Assembly (NCBI GenBank): GCA_050290245.1
Contig: JBNKHH010000071.1
Location: 34,089 to 98,088 of the forward strand
Origin: JBNKHH01 sp050290245
Lineage (GTDB): Bacteria > Pseudomonadota > Alphaproteobacteria > Rhodobacterales > Rhodobacteraceae
Direction: 5' to 3'
Length of the DNA stretch: 64,000 nt
Below, in pieces: positions 8,934 to 18,030 of this stretch (position 1 is the first letter of the stretch; every line of letters begins with the position of its first letter). The notes beneath the pieces were generated by a model that did no database searches, was not told the origin of the DNA, and saw only the letters and a program-made list of their open reading frames with translations. The position numbers and the translations under genes are program-made.

Positions 8934-10151
8934 TCAAGCGGGTGAAGGTGCGGGGTTGCCGGGGCGGAGCCTGGCCAGGAGGGTCAGCGATATTGCCACA
9001 TTCAGGGCGTTCCAGGCGATACCGTTCAGTATGGAAACCGAATAGCTGCCGGTCAGGTCGTAGAGCCAGCCAGTCATCCAACCACCGAGCGCCATGCCAG
9101 CTATGGTCGCGGCAATGACGGTGCCGACGCGTTGTCCGGCTTCTCGAGGGGGCATGTATTCGCGCACGATGATCGCATAGCTCGGCACGATCCCGCCCTG
9201 GCTGAGGCCGAAAATCAGCGAGATCAGGTAGAGCGAAGTTTGCCCGCCTTCGATCAGGAAAAGGCTGAGGGAAATCATCTGCAGCGTGCCGCTGATCAGG
9301 AGCGTGGGCAGGCCGCCGACACGGTCGGAGATGGCTCCGAAGGCCAGGCGAGAGACGATGCCGCCCGCAAGCATCAAGGATAGCATTTCGGCGCCTGCAA
9401 CAGCTCCGAACCCACGGTCCATGCAAAGTGCCACGATATGAACCTGGGGCATGGACATCGCTACGCAACAGCCAACGCCGGCGATCATCAATAGGAGTTG
9501 CAACGTGCGCGGTGACAGGTTCACCGCTTGGGCGCGCGCGGCCGCAGCGTCCGTTGCGCGAGAGGTCGAGGTGGCGTTCAACTGCCGTTTCAAGAGAAGG
9601 GCGCCGGGCGCGACCACCACCAGGGTGGCGACGGCGAGCATCATATATGCGCCGCGCCAGCCGTGATCGGCCATGACCCAGACAATGATGGGCGGCCAGA
9701 TCGTGCCCGACAGGTAATTGCCGGAGGCCGCGATGGCGACCGCAATACCGCGCCTGCGCATGAACCATTGTGAGATGTCGGAGATCAGAGGGGCAAAGCC
9801 CGCCGAAGAGCCAAATCCGAGCAGCGCATGAATGATGGTCACCAGCACGATCGAGCTGACAAGCGCCGAGATGGCGAAGCCTCCTGACAGCAGTACAGCC
9901 GACGCGATCAGGACACGGGTAATACCCCAACGATCGACGGCGCGCCCCAAAAACAGATTGCCGAGAGCAAATCCGACCATGGTCGCCGTGTAGGGCAGGG
10001 AGGCTGATGATCGACTGACGTCGAATTCGGCCTGCATGTTTGGCAACACGACAATGACGGCCCACATGCCGATATTGCCCACAAGGGCGATGCCCAACCC
10101 GATCACAAGCCGCAACCAGGAATAAGCGCTGTCGTGTTCGCTGGTTTCCAT
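8934..10151 (-). CDS. Major facilitator superfamily transporter
   Basis: A 405-residue inner-membrane transporter with 12 predicted helices. The loop 2-3 signature region is seen as GNLFLGRAVDRWGITRV, and its repeat in the second half as SRLAFGAISDRVGGLPTLL. The N-terminal domain resembles oxalate/formate antiporter-like and monocarboxylate MFS members, but the substrate cannot be assigned. The start ATG at 10151 (METSEHDS) precedes the first helix; the upstream frame has no membrane character. It lies 79 bases downstream of the GlxA-type regulator on the same strand, which may control it. Confidence 0.85.
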   Translation of the reverse strand: METSEHDSAYSWLRLVIGLGIALVGNIGMWAVIVVLPNMQAEFDVSRSSASLPYTATMVGFALGNLFLGRAVDRWGITRVLIASAVLLSGGFAISALVSSIVLVTIIHALLGFGSSAGFAPLISDISQWFMRRRGIAVAIAASGNYLSGTIWPPIIVWVMADHGWRGAYMMLAVATLVVVAPGALLLKRQLNATSTSRATDAAAARAQAVNLSPRTLQLLLMIAGVGCCVAMSMPQVHIVALCMDRGFGAVAGAEMLSLMLAGGIVSRLAFGAISDRVGGLPTLLISGTLQMISLSLFLIEGGQTSLYLISLIFGLSQGGIVPSYAIIVREYMPPREAGQRVGTVIAATIAGMALGGWMTGWLYDLTGSYSVSILNGIAWNALNVAISLTLLARLRPGNPAPSPA

Positions 10152-10230
10152 GAAGCCGACGCTAGGGCGAATGGCGCAGAGGGTCCATTGGAAAAGCGAC
10201 ACTGCTCTTGGCAGTTTAATCGCGCCTAAA

Positions 10231-11235
10231 TCATATCGGGAGGCGAGAAGCCTGAGCACCGCGTTCGCGGTAGGGTGTCGTGTTGTACTGGGCGCGGTAG
10301 CATTTTGAAAAATGCGAAGGCGAGGCAAAGCCACAGGCCAAAGCCACGTTGATGACGCTCATGTCCGTCTGCATCAACAGGTTCCGGGCTTTTTGCAGGC
10401 GCAATTCCATGTAGTAGCGCTTTGGCGACCGGTTCAGGTAGCGCCGGAACAGTCTTTCGAGCTGCCGCGTGGACATGCCGACTTCTTTTGCCAACACCGA
10501 CGGGCTTTTCGGTTCTTCGATGTGGCTTTCCATCATCTGAATGACCGAAGACAGTTTAGGGTGCCGCACTCCGATGCGCGTTGGAACGGACAGCCGTTGC
10601 GTGTCCTGGTCGGTGCGGATCGAGGTATAGATAAGCTGGTCGGCAACGGAACTTGCGAGGTCTTCGCCGAAATCGTCGGCAATGAATTTCAGCATCAGGT
10701 CGATCGACGCCGTGCCACCCGCAGTTGTGAAGGTTTTGCCATCGGTGACGAAAACCGACTTGGTAAGCGAGACGTTTTCGAATTCTTCGATGAAGCTGTC
10801 GTGGTTTTCCCAGTGAATGGTCGCCCGTTTTCCGTCAAGCAGCCCTGCCTTGGCCAGTGTATAACCCGCCGTGCACAGGCCGCCCATGGTGACGCCGCGA
10901 CGAGATTCACGGCGCAGCCAGTTCAGGATGGGTTTGGTTGTCGCCTTAGCGACATCAATGCCGCCGCAAAGCACGATAACCTCTTCACGTCCCACTTCGT
11001 CCAGGCCACCGTCCAGTACGAAAGCGGTTCCCGCCGAGCAACTCACGCTTTTGCCGTCTTCGCCGATGATGCGCCATTCGTAGAGGGTCTGGCCGGCCAT
11101 CCGGTTGGCTATTCGCAAAGATTCGACCGCACATGCAAAACAGAGCAACGTGAACTGATCGAGCAGAACGAAGACAAAGCGCTTGGGCGCCTTCGGTGCA
11201 TTTACTTCGACTATTTGAGTTGCGAAATCCGCCAC
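10231..11235 (-). CDS. GlxA-family transcriptional regulator (DJ-1/PfpI domain plus AraC helix-turn-helix)
   Basis: About 334 residues. The N-terminal half is a DJ-1/PfpI-like amidase fold used as a ligand sensor (RFVFVLLDQFTLLCFA, then VGGLCTAGYTLAKAGLLDG with Cys in the nucleophile-elbow region). The C-terminal 100 residues are an AraC double helix-turn-helix (LAKEVGMSTRQLERLFRRYL; ACGFASPSHFSKCYRAQY). The same architecture is found in regulators of betaine, carnitine and choline breakdown such as GbdR. I prefer the GTG at 11235, which has GAGG five bases upstream; the frame stays open to 11343. A divergent promoter region separates it from the DAHP synthase gene. Confidence 0.88.
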   Translation of the reverse strand: MADFATQIVEVNAPKAPKRFVFVLLDQFTLLCFACAVESLRIANRMAGQTLYEWRIIGEDGKSVSCSAGTAFVLDGGLDEVGREEVIVLCGGIDVAKATTKPILNWLRRESRRGVTMGGLCTAGYTLAKAGLLDGKRATIHWENHDSFIEEFENVSLTKSVFVTDGKTFTTAGGTASIDLMLKFIADDFGEDLASSVADQLIYTSIRTDQDTQRLSVPTRIGVRHPKLSSVIQMMESHIEEPKSPSVLAKEVGMSTRQLERLFRRYLNRSPKRYYMELRLQKARNLLMQTDMSVINVALACGFASPSHFSKCYRAQYNTTPYRERGAQASRLPI

Positions 11236-11336
11236 ATCGCCCTCGTTTGGACGCCAGATTCTGGCTTTTTGGGACCCAACACCAAATGACGGGCAGGGGC
11301 AAGGTCCCTGTATAGCGCAAAAAGGTGAAACGGCGG

Positions 11337-11365
11337 TTTTCAACTGTTGCCGAGCGCACTATAAG
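11337..11365 (+). promoter_or_regulatory. Candidate promoter of the DAHP synthase gene
   Basis: TTTTCA and TATAAG are 17 bases apart, followed by a 37-base leader to the ATG at 11403. The -35 element is poor; the -10 element is good. Confidence 0.35.
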
Positions 11366-11402
11366 CAAGCCTTGCAATTTTAGGCCCCAAGGGAACAGGA
11401 CG

Positions 11403-12773
11403 ATGACTGATTGGCAAAAATCCGGGTGGAGAAACAAACCCAGGGTGCAAATGCCCGACTATCTGGACGCGGACGCGCTCGGTGCGGTTGAGGCACAGCT
11501 TGCCAAATATCCGCCGCTTGTCTTTGCGGGCGAGGCGCGATCGCTAAAGAAAAAGCTGGGCGACGCCAGCCGTGGTGAGGCTTTCCTTTTGCAAGGTGGT
11601 GATTGCGCCGAAAGCTTTGCCGAGTTCAGTGCTGATAACATTCGCGACACTTTCAAGGTCATGTTGCAGATGGCCATGGTGCTGACCTATGGCGCGAAGG
11701 TGCCGGTGGTAAAGGTCGGCCGAATGGCTGGCCAGTTTGCCAAACCGCGGTCGGCTCCCACCGAGACGATAGATGGGATCGAACTGCCGTCCTATCGCGG
11801 CGACATCATCAACGAGCTGGATTTCACCGAGGCCGCACGCGTGCCTGATCCGAGCAAGATGCTGCAGGCCTACACCCAGGCCGCTGCGACGCTCAATCTG
11901 TTGCGCGCCTTTTCAAAGGGTGGATTTGCTGATGTCCATCGTGTCCATAGCTGGACGCTGGGCTTTACCGATGGTGACGAGGCATCCAAATACCGTGACA
12001 TGGCCAACCGTATCCAGGACACGCTGGACTTCATGGCTGCCGCGGGCATGACCGCCGAAACGGCCCATGACCTTGGTACTGTCGATTTCTATACCAGCCA
12101 CGAGGCCTTGCTGCTGGAATACGAGGAGGCGCTTACGCGGGTCGACTCGACGACGGGACAGTGGATTGCGGGTTCGGGTCACATGATCTGGATCGGTGAC
12201 AGGACCCGTCAGCCGGACGGTGCACATGTTGAGTTCTGCCGCGGGGTGCAAAACCCGATCGGTCTTAAGTGTGGTCCGACGACCACCGCCGAAGACCTGA
12301 AGATCTTGATGGCAAAGCTGAACCCCGAGAACGAGGCTGGTCGCCTGACATTGATCGCACGCTTTGGTGCGGGATCAGTGGGCGAGCATCTGCCACGTCT
12401 GATCAAGACGGTTCAGGAAGAAGGCGCCAAGGTGGTCTGGTCCTGTGATCCGATGCACGGCAATACGATCAAGTCATCAACTGGCTACAAGACGCGGCCT
12501 TTCGAAAGCGTTCTGCGCGAAGTGCGCGAGTTCTTCCAGGTCCATGCTGCGGAGGGCACCATTCCCGGTGGTGTGCATTTCGAAATGACCGGTAAGGACG
12601 TGACCGAATGCACCGGCGGTGTGCGGGCGGTGACGGACGAGGACCTGTCGGACCGTTATCACACGGCCTGTGACCCGCGCCTGAACGCGTCGCAGTCGCT
12701 TGAACTTGCCTTCCTGGTCGCTGAAGAGTTGTCGGCCCGCCGCACCAGCCCCGCCAGTGCTGCGGTCGGCTGA
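11403..12773 (+). CDS. aroG: Class II 3-deoxy-7-phosphoheptulonate (DAHP) synthase
   Basis: Condenses phosphoenolpyruvate and erythrose 4-phosphate in the first step of the shikimate pathway. The 456-residue length and sequence are those of the plant-like class II enzyme: metal/PEP-binding LLQGGDCAESF, KVGRMAGQFAKPRS, IWIGDRTRQ, GLKCGPTT, and WSCDPMHGNT. The ATG at 11403 follows AGGACG; an upstream in-frame extension to 11325 has no coding support. A strong intrinsic terminator follows at 12798, so it is probably monocistronic. The symbol is used loosely for the class II enzyme. Confidence 0.95.
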   Translation: MTDWQKSGWRNKPRVQMPDYLDADALGAVEAQLAKYPPLVFAGEARSLKKKLGDASRGEAFLLQGGDCAESFAEFSADNIRDTFKVMLQMAMVLTYGAKVPVVKVGRMAGQFAKPRSAPTETIDGIELPSYRGDIINELDFTEAARVPDPSKMLQAYTQAAATLNLLRAFSKGGFADVHRVHSWTLGFTDGDEASKYRDMANRIQDTLDFMAAAGMTAETAHDLGTVDFYTSHEALLLEYEEALTRVDSTTGQWIAGSGHMIWIGDRTRQPDGAHVEFCRGVQNPIGLKCGPTTTAEDLKILMAKLNPENEAGRLTLIARFGAGSVGEHLPRLIKTVQEEGAKVVWSCDPMHGNTIKSSTGYKTRPFESVLREVREFFQVHAAEGTIPGGVHFEMTGKDVTECTGGVRAVTDEDLSDRYHTACDPRLNASQSLELAFLVAEELSARRTSPASAAVG

Positions 12774-12797
12774 AAACGGTCTTTTCCAAAGTAAGGG

Positions 12798-12831
12798 AAC
12801 GCCCCGTTTTAACGCGGGGCGTTTTCTTTTT
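12798..12831 (+). terminator. Intrinsic terminator of the DAHP synthase gene
   Basis: A 9-base-pair stem (AACGCCCCG / CGGGGCGTT) with an 8-base loop is followed directly by TTCTTTTT, 25 bases after the stop codon. Confidence 0.9.
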
Positions 12832-12864
12832 GAGAGGTGACGCGCTTATGGGAAGTCCGATGCC

Positions 12865-13668
12865 CTATCCGCCGGTATGATTAAGGATAAAGCTGCCCGT
12901 CTGGGTGTCGGTGATGCCGCCCGAGGTGATATCACCCGCCAGAACTCCTGCTGCAGTATCGCCATCGGAACCATAAATCGCGCCCATGAAGTCCAGAGAG
13001 CCGCTGAGACCGTCGGTTGTCAGAAGGATCGAACCCGACATGCGGCCGCCTTCCATCCCGCCAGAGATCGTGCCGGAGATCTTGCCGTATCCGCCATACC
13101 CGCCCTTGATGTCGCCGCCGATGGCTCCCGAGGCAAAGTCGATGTCCATGGACATCGAGCCGTTAGCACGTCCGGTGTCGCTTGTCGTGTGGAAGCTGCC
13201 CTTGTAGCTCGCGCTTCCGCCAGGCAGGTCGTCGACCGGAGTTTCCAAGCCAAAGATGGCCGTTTGGTCGTCGAGGTTTGAGGAACCGTTGACTGCTCCA
13301 GACCAATCGATCGTCAAGCTTGAGCCCCCCTTGTTCCACGTGCCGCTGCCGGACGCGCCGGAATCTTTCGTGGACCATTCGGTCTCAGGGCCGCCGTCAA
13401 TCGAGATATAGGCTGTTTCGCCGTCTTCGCTGAGCCGAACCAGAATTTCGCTGATCGACCCGTCGGGATTGGTGATGAAACCGCTCAGGCCATCGCCCTT
13501 GAGCTGGGTTTCCACCGTAGCGGTGCCATTTGCATAGACCGGATCGTAGCCGCTGAATGCGGAGACTGGCGCGGATTTTGCAGAGTTTGTTGCTGTGGTG
13601 CCGTGCGAGCCGCAAGCGGCCAGGGCGAGGGGAAGGACAAAAAGGAAGGGCGTGAAGAACTTGGACAC
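12865..13668 (-). CDS. TbpB-like (Slam-type) surface lipoprotein
   Basis: A 267-residue lipoprotein: signal peptide MSKFFTPFLFVLPLALAAC with the lipobox cysteine at residue 19, then a low-complexity Ser/Ala linker. The C-terminal 120 residues are Gly/Ser-rich beta strands of the transferrin-binding-protein-B barrel type (SASYKGSFHTTSDTGRANGSMSMDIDF, read in short pieces, and GAIYGSDGDTAAGVLAG). Family members are exposed on the cell surface and in Neisseria and relatives are moved there by Slam proteins; there is no Slam or TonB receptor gene next to it here. The ligand is unknown. Confidence 0.75.
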   Translation of the reverse strand: MSKFFTPFLFVLPLALAACGSHGTTATNSAKSAPVSAFSGYDPVYANGTATVETQLKGDGLSGFITNPDGSISEILVRLSEDGETAYISIDGGPETEWSTKDSGASGSGTWNKGGSSLTIDWSGAVNGSSNLDDQTAIFGLETPVDDLPGGSASYKGSFHTTSDTGRANGSMSMDIDFASGAIGGDIKGGYGGYGKISGTISGGMEGGRMSGSILLTTDGLSGSLDFMGAIYGSDGDTAAGVLAGDITSGGITDTQTGSFILNHTGG

Positions 13669-13811
13669 TTGGTAACCTCAAAACTGGAAAACAAACTTCT
13701 CTACTGGTGCCCATTACATCACTGCGCTGCGGCGACAATTTGCTCCAAAGTTGATTTAAATTTGAAATCTTTGTGCTGACCTGGGCGGGCATGGCCGGGT
13801 GCGACCGCCAA

Positions 13812-13837
13812 CAGCCCGCCGGAAAAACGGCGGGCTG
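13812..13837 (-). terminator. Hairpin downstream of the PAS-protein gene
   Basis: A perfect 10-base-pair stem (CAGCCCGCCG / CGGCGGGCTG) with a 6-base loop, 27 bases beyond the stop at 13864. The minus strand has only TTGG after it; on the plus strand GTTTT follows four bases later. It probably separates the PAS gene and the lipoprotein gene. Confidence 0.5.
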
Positions 13838-13863
13838 CAAGGTTTTGGGTGGGCAGGGGTTTC

Positions 13864-14664
13864 CTAGGCGTCGTTTTCAACGACAAGTTTGAGGTAGGGG
13901 CGTTCAGACGTCCGCAGCACCTTGGTTTCTTGTGCCTTTGGCGGTGTCGACTTGTTGGGGCTTTCGGACCTTGGCGTACTGGAAAGCGTGGACTGCACCT
14001 CATTCTTTCGGCGCCCAGGTATCAGAATGGATTTCTTGAGGCCGGGGTTCTTCGTACCAAAGTCGGCGCCTGCTGTCCCGCCGGGGGCGTGAACATGATG
14101 CGGTCCGGCGTATCCGGTCAGGCTTTGGCGCGTTTGCGACAGGACGTCGAAACGGCGTGGCGTACGACCGATTTTGCCCTCCAGGACGATGCCCCCAAGG
14201 ATGCGGTCGACGTCCCCGAGATCGCTACGCAGGGGCAGGAGGATCATCTCTCCGACGATTTGGTCGCGCCCGAAGCCTGCCGCCGACTGTATGCGCAAGC
14301 GTACGACCGCAGGCTGGTCAAAACACGCCTCTATCGCCTCACCGAGGATTTCACGCGAATTCGGCAGGAACAGGGCCGAGATCGGCATTTGCCTGAGTTC
14401 CAGCCCCGAAAGGTCACTCAGATGCGATCCGGCGATCCGGAACCGCGCCAGCCCGCCCGCTATGCGTTCAAGGATAAAGGCGTGACCCAGGACGCCTTCC
14501 ATCCCGCGTGGGTCGATCTCACAGCGCGACGGCACCAGCCGCTTGGCCCGCACCTCGTTCCAGTGACTTTCGATTTTGTCCAGAACAGGTACGGTCTTGC
14601 GGCTGCGTCCGCTCGAAATCGAAAGGACCTTCTTTTCGGTTTCCGTATCGTTTGTCGTTGGCAT
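13864..14664 (-). CDS. PAS-domain protein (PAS_5/DUF1388 type)
   Basis: A 266-residue soluble protein. Residues about 25-175 form a single PAS-like domain of the alphaproteobacterial PAS_5 (DUF1388) type, with hallmark pieces WNEVRAKRLVPSRCEIDPRGM, FRIAGSHLSDLSGLELRQMPIS and LLPLRSDLGDVDRILGG. The last 80 residues are polar and low-complexity, likely disordered. There is no attached kinase, cyclase or DNA-binding domain, so it presumably acts through a partner. It is divergent from yicC across 120 bases. Confidence 0.8.
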   Translation of the reverse strand: MPTTNDTETEKKVLSISSGRSRKTVPVLDKIESHWNEVRAKRLVPSRCEIDPRGMEGVLGHAFILERIAGGLARFRIAGSHLSDLSGLELRQMPISALFLPNSREILGEAIEACFDQPAVVRLRIQSAAGFGRDQIVGEMILLPLRSDLGDVDRILGGIVLEGKIGRTPRRFDVLSQTRQSLTGYAGPHHVHAPGGTAGADFGTKNPGLKKSILIPGRRKNEVQSTLSSTPRSESPNKSTPPKAQETKVLRTSERPYLKLVVENDA

Positions 14665-14784
14665 CGTTACCCCTCCACCAGCGGCGCACGTGAAATGCGC
14701 CCGTTACCTCTCTTTATCCACCGCCTAAATTCTGCCACAAATCCGCCGCAAGTGCTGCCAAATTCCATACGGAAGGTTAACGCG

Positions 14785-15702
14785 ATGAATGAGAAAGCCG
14801 ACGCAGGGCTGATGTCGATGACGGGATTTGCGTCTACCCAGGGTGATTACGAGACCTGGAGCTGGACGGCAGATATTCGGTCCGTCAACGGGCGTGGGCT
14901 CGATCTGCGTTTGCGCGTTCCGGACTGGATCGAGGGGCTTGAGCCTGAATTGCGCAAACTGCTGCAAGGGCGTCTGGCGCGTGGAAATGTCACCGTAAAC
15001 CTGCGCGTGACACGAAGCGAGGAGAGCGGCGGCGCAAGTTTGAACCAAGCGGGCCTCGATGCCTCGCTGGCTGTTCTGTCTCAGATCGAGGCCGCGGCCG
15101 AAAAAGCCGGTGTGACGGTCGCGCCGCCGAGCGTCAGCGATATTGCCGCCATGCGGGGCGTAGTCGATTTCGCTGAAGGTGGCGACACCGAAGACACGAA
15201 GGGGCTCAGACAGGCAGTCATGTCAAGCCTTGGAGCCTGTCTAAATGCCTTCGTTGATGACCGGGCCCGTGAGGGCAAGGCTATAGGTGTTGTGCTGCGG
15301 GAACAGATCGAACGGGTCGCGGATTTGACCAAGGACGCCAGAATGGCTGCCGGGGAGCGCGATGTCGCGGCCCGCGCCAACATGGAACGCGCTCTGAAGC
15401 GGCTGTTAGAGGTGACGGAGGTTCCCGACGAGGCGCGCATGCAGCAGGAACTGGCATTAATCGCCGTCAAGACCGACATCACCGAGGAGATCGACCGGCT
15501 CGGCGCCCACGTCGAAGCGGCACGGGGTTTGATCGCTGAAAGCGGTGCCGTCGGGCGCAAGCTGGATTTCCTGATGCAGGAGTTCAACCGCGAGGCCAAC
15601 ACGCTTTGCTCCAAGTCCCAGTCGACAGCCTTGACCTCGGTAGGGCTTGACCTCAAGGCCCTCATAGACCAGATGCGCGAACAGGTTCAGAACATCGAAT
15701 GA
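14785..15702 (+). CDS. yicC: YicC-family endoribonuclease
   Basis: A 305-residue member of the YicC family, RNases implicated in small-RNA turnover in E. coli. The hallmark N-terminus MSMTGFASTQG is present at about residue 10, then SVNGRGLDLRLRVP, and the conserved C-terminal EFNREANTLCSKSQS. The start chosen is the ATG at 14785, preceded by GGAAGG; the frame is open far upstream, antisense to the PAS gene, but that part is not real. Its last four bases overlap the gmk start, a common arrangement. Confidence 0.93.
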   Translation: MNEKADAGLMSMTGFASTQGDYETWSWTADIRSVNGRGLDLRLRVPDWIEGLEPELRKLLQGRLARGNVTVNLRVTRSEESGGASLNQAGLDASLAVLSQIEAAAEKAGVTVAPPSVSDIAAMRGVVDFAEGGDTEDTKGLRQAVMSSLGACLNAFVDDRAREGKAIGVVLREQIERVADLTKDARMAAGERDVAARANMERALKRLLEVTEVPDEARMQQELALIAVKTDITEEIDRLGAHVEAARGLIAESGAVGRKLDFLMQEFNREANTLCSKSQSTALTSVGLDLKALIDQMREQVQNIE

Positions 15703-16337
15703 AACGCCGCGGTCTACTCATAATCCTGTCGTCGCCCTCGGGGGCTGGTAAATCGACATTGGCACGCCGGTTGCGTGAATGGGATCCCGCGATCCGTTTC
15801 TCGGTTTCGGCAACGACGCGTGAACCGCGCCCCGGTGAGGTGGATGGCAAGGACTATCATTTCGTCGACGAAGCGTCCTTTAAGGGGATGGTCCATCAAG
15901 GCGAAATGCTGGAACATGCCCATGTCTTCGGCAATTTTTACGGTTCGCCCGCTGGCCCGGTGCGCGACGCCATCGAGGACGGTGCGGACGTGTTGTTCGA
16001 CATCGACTGGCAAGGCGCGCAACAGATCCAGAAAAGCGCGTTGGCCAGCCATGTTCTGTCGATTTTTCTTTTGCCGCCCTCGATCCGCGAGCTGCGCAGC
16101 CGTCTCGAGGGGCGCGGTCAGGACGATGAAAGCATCATTGCCGGGCGGATGCAGCGCAGCTGGGACGAGATCAGCCATTGGGACGCCTACAACTATGTCC
16201 TGGTCAATGACGATCTCGACGCTACCGAGGAGAAGCTGAAGACCATCGTAACCGCCGAGCGGCTGCGCGCCAGCCAACAGCCTTGGCTGGTTGAGCATGT
16301 GCGATCCCTGCAAACCGAGTTCGAGGAGGGAGAATGA
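15699..16337 (+). CDS. gmk: Guanylate kinase
   Basis: Phosphorylates GMP to GDP with ATP. The 212-residue protein has the P-loop SSPSGAGKST at residues 11-20, the GMP-binding SATTREPRPGEVDGKDYHF, and the LID-region motif RMQRSWDEI. It begins within the yicC stop codon (ATGA overlap) and ends in the start of the carbonic anhydrase gene, so the four genes from yicC onward read as one operon. Confidence 0.97.
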   Translation: MKRRGLLIILSSPSGAGKSTLARRLREWDPAIRFSVSATTREPRPGEVDGKDYHFVDEASFKGMVHQGEMLEHAHVFGNFYGSPAGPVRDAIEDGADVLFDIDWQGAQQIQKSALASHVLSIFLLPPSIRELRSRLEGRGQDDESIIAGRMQRSWDEISHWDAYNYVLVNDDLDATEEKLKTIVTAERLRASQQPWLVEHVRSLQTEFEEGE

Positions 16338-16876
16338 CCCTTTACGCGTTGCATGATCGCCGTCCCGTGGTGCCGGACAACGGTGACTACTGGGTTGCGC
16401 CGGACGCCAACGTTATTGGTTCTGTGACCCTTGAGCCGGGCAGTTCGGTCTGGTTCGGTTCGACGCTGCGCGGTGACAATGAGCCGATTGTCGTGGGCGA
16501 AGGCTCGAACGTTCAGGAAAATACGGTCATCCACACTGACATGGGCTATCCCTGTACCATCGGGAAGAACTGCACCATAGGCCACAAGGTCATGCTGCAT
16601 GGGTGTATGATCGGCGACGGTAGCCTTGTCGGCATGGGAGCGACGATCCTGAACGGTGCGGTGATCGGCAAGAATTGTCTGATCGGGGCAGGGGCCATCG
16701 TGACCGAAGGCAAGGAGATCCCGGACGGAAGTTTCGTTCTTGGGATTCCCGGTCGGGTCAAGGGACAGGTTAGCGAGTCGCATATCGAGCAGGCGCGTCA
16801 GGCGGCCGAACATTACCAAAGACGCCAGGCCGAATACCGTGCCGGGTTCCGGGCCATCCCGGAGGATCGTCGTTGA
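16334..16876 (+). CDS. Gamma-class carbonic anhydrase-like hexapeptide-repeat protein
   Basis: A 180-residue left-handed beta-helix protein of the gamma carbonic anhydrase/YrdA group. Repeating hexapeptides run from residue 25 to 140. The zinc-site histidines appear as VIHTDMGYP, GHKVMLHGC and its neighbours, in the usual order (H..HxxxxH). Such proteins either hydrate CO2 or, as YrdA/PaaY, act as thioesterases; the sequence alone does not decide. Four-base overlaps on both sides place it in the yicC-gmk operon. Confidence 0.88.
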   Translation: MTLYALHDRRPVVPDNGDYWVAPDANVIGSVTLEPGSSVWFGSTLRGDNEPIVVGEGSNVQENTVIHTDMGYPCTIGKNCTIGHKVMLHGCMIGDGSLVGMGATILNGAVIGKNCLIGAGAIVTEGKEIPDGSFVLGIPGRVKGQVSESHIEQARQAAEHYQRRQAEYRAGFRAIPEDRR

Positions 16877-18030
16877 GCCGACGCCTGTTGCGTGGGGAAT
16901 GGCCGCTGAGCATCGGCCGCCCGGTCGTTTCGCCAATCCAGCCCTCGGTCGTTTATGACAGTGCGGACCCGGATGCGCTGGACGCGCAGTATGAAGGTCG
17001 GACCAGCGGGTATACCTACGCGCGGGGGGGCCATCCGAACGCCGATGTGGTTGCCGGGCTGATCGACCGTATGGAGGGCGCAGAAGGCGGTATCGTCACA
17101 GGATCGGGCATGGCTGCGGTGACGCTTTCCGTCCTGGCGAACGTTTCTGCGGGCGATCATGTTCTCGGGGCCGATCAACTTTATGGCCGCTCCCTGCGAC
17201 TGATGCGCGAGGACCTGCCACGGTACGGGATCGAGACCTCTTTGGCAGATCCTACCGATGCCAACGCCTTTGCCGCAGCGTTGCGGGACAATACCCGGTT
17301 GATCCTGGTCGAGACGGTGTCAAACCCGACTCTGCGCGTCGCGGACCTTGAGGGGATTATCGCATTGGCGCACGCGCGGGGTATCCTGGTCGCGGTCGAC
17401 AACACGTTCACCACGCCGCGCATGGTGCGTCCGCTGGAGCTCGGGGCAGACATTGTCATCCACTCGGTGACCAAACTTCTCGCCGGGCATTCCGACGCGA
17501 CCCTGGGGTATGTAGTTGCGAGGCAGCCGGAACGAACTGAGCGAATGGCGACGCTTTGCGCCACAATGGGCATGACGCCGTCGCCTTTCGACTGTTGGCT
17601 CGCAGAGCGCGGTATCTACTCCTTTGACATGCGTTTTGACCGTGCCAGCCAGAACGCGGCGCATCTAGCCGATGCGCTTGCAGATGCTCCTGGAGTCGTG
17701 CGCGTCCTGTATCCCGCGCACGGGGACCATCCCGATCACAATCGCGCGAGGTCGCTGTTGAATGGCCAGGGCGGGAACATGGTCAGCTTTGAAATCGACG
17801 GCGGTCGGGTGGCTGCGAATCGTTTCGTGCATGCCCTGGATCAGGTCGCTTTTGCCCCGACGCTTGGGGACATTTCCACCACATTGAGCCACCCGGCAAG
17901 TTCATCGCATCGGGCTTTGACGGATGAGCAGCGGGCTCTCCTTGGAATCAGCGAGGGTTTTTTTCGTGTTTCAGTTGGCTGTGAACCTGCCAGTGAGCTT
18001 GTTGCGGGCTTTCTTGAGGCGTTGCGTTAA
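16873..18030 (+). CDS. Trans-sulfuration-family PLP enzyme (cystathionine beta/gamma-lyase type)
   Basis: A 385-residue type I PLP enzyme of the Cys/Met metabolism family. The Schiff-base lysine is Lys201 in HSVTKLLAGHSDATLGY; TGSGMAAVT binds phosphate and the DNTFTTP loop carries the PLP-ring aspartate. The substrate-binding YTYARGGHPNADVVAGL is near residue 50. It may be a cystathionine lyase or a related sulfur-amino-acid lyase; specificity is not visible. The start is TTG at 16873, overlapping the previous TGA (TTGA), consistent with coupling; no better downstream start is evident. Confidence 0.85.
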   Translation: MSRRLLRGEWPLSIGRPVVSPIQPSVVYDSADPDALDAQYEGRTSGYTYARGGHPNADVVAGLIDRMEGAEGGIVTGSGMAAVTLSVLANVSAGDHVLGADQLYGRSLRLMREDLPRYGIETSLADPTDANAFAAALRDNTRLILVETVSNPTLRVADLEGIIALAHARGILVAVDNTFTTPRMVRPLELGADIVIHSVTKLLAGHSDATLGYVVARQPERTERMATLCATMGMTPSPFDCWLAERGIYSFDMRFDRASQNAAHLADALADAPGVVRVLYPAHGDHPDHNRARSLLNGQGGNMVSFEIDGGRVAANRFVHALDQVAFAPTLGDISTTLSHPASSSHRALTDEQRALLGISEGFFRVSVGCEPASELVAGFLEALR

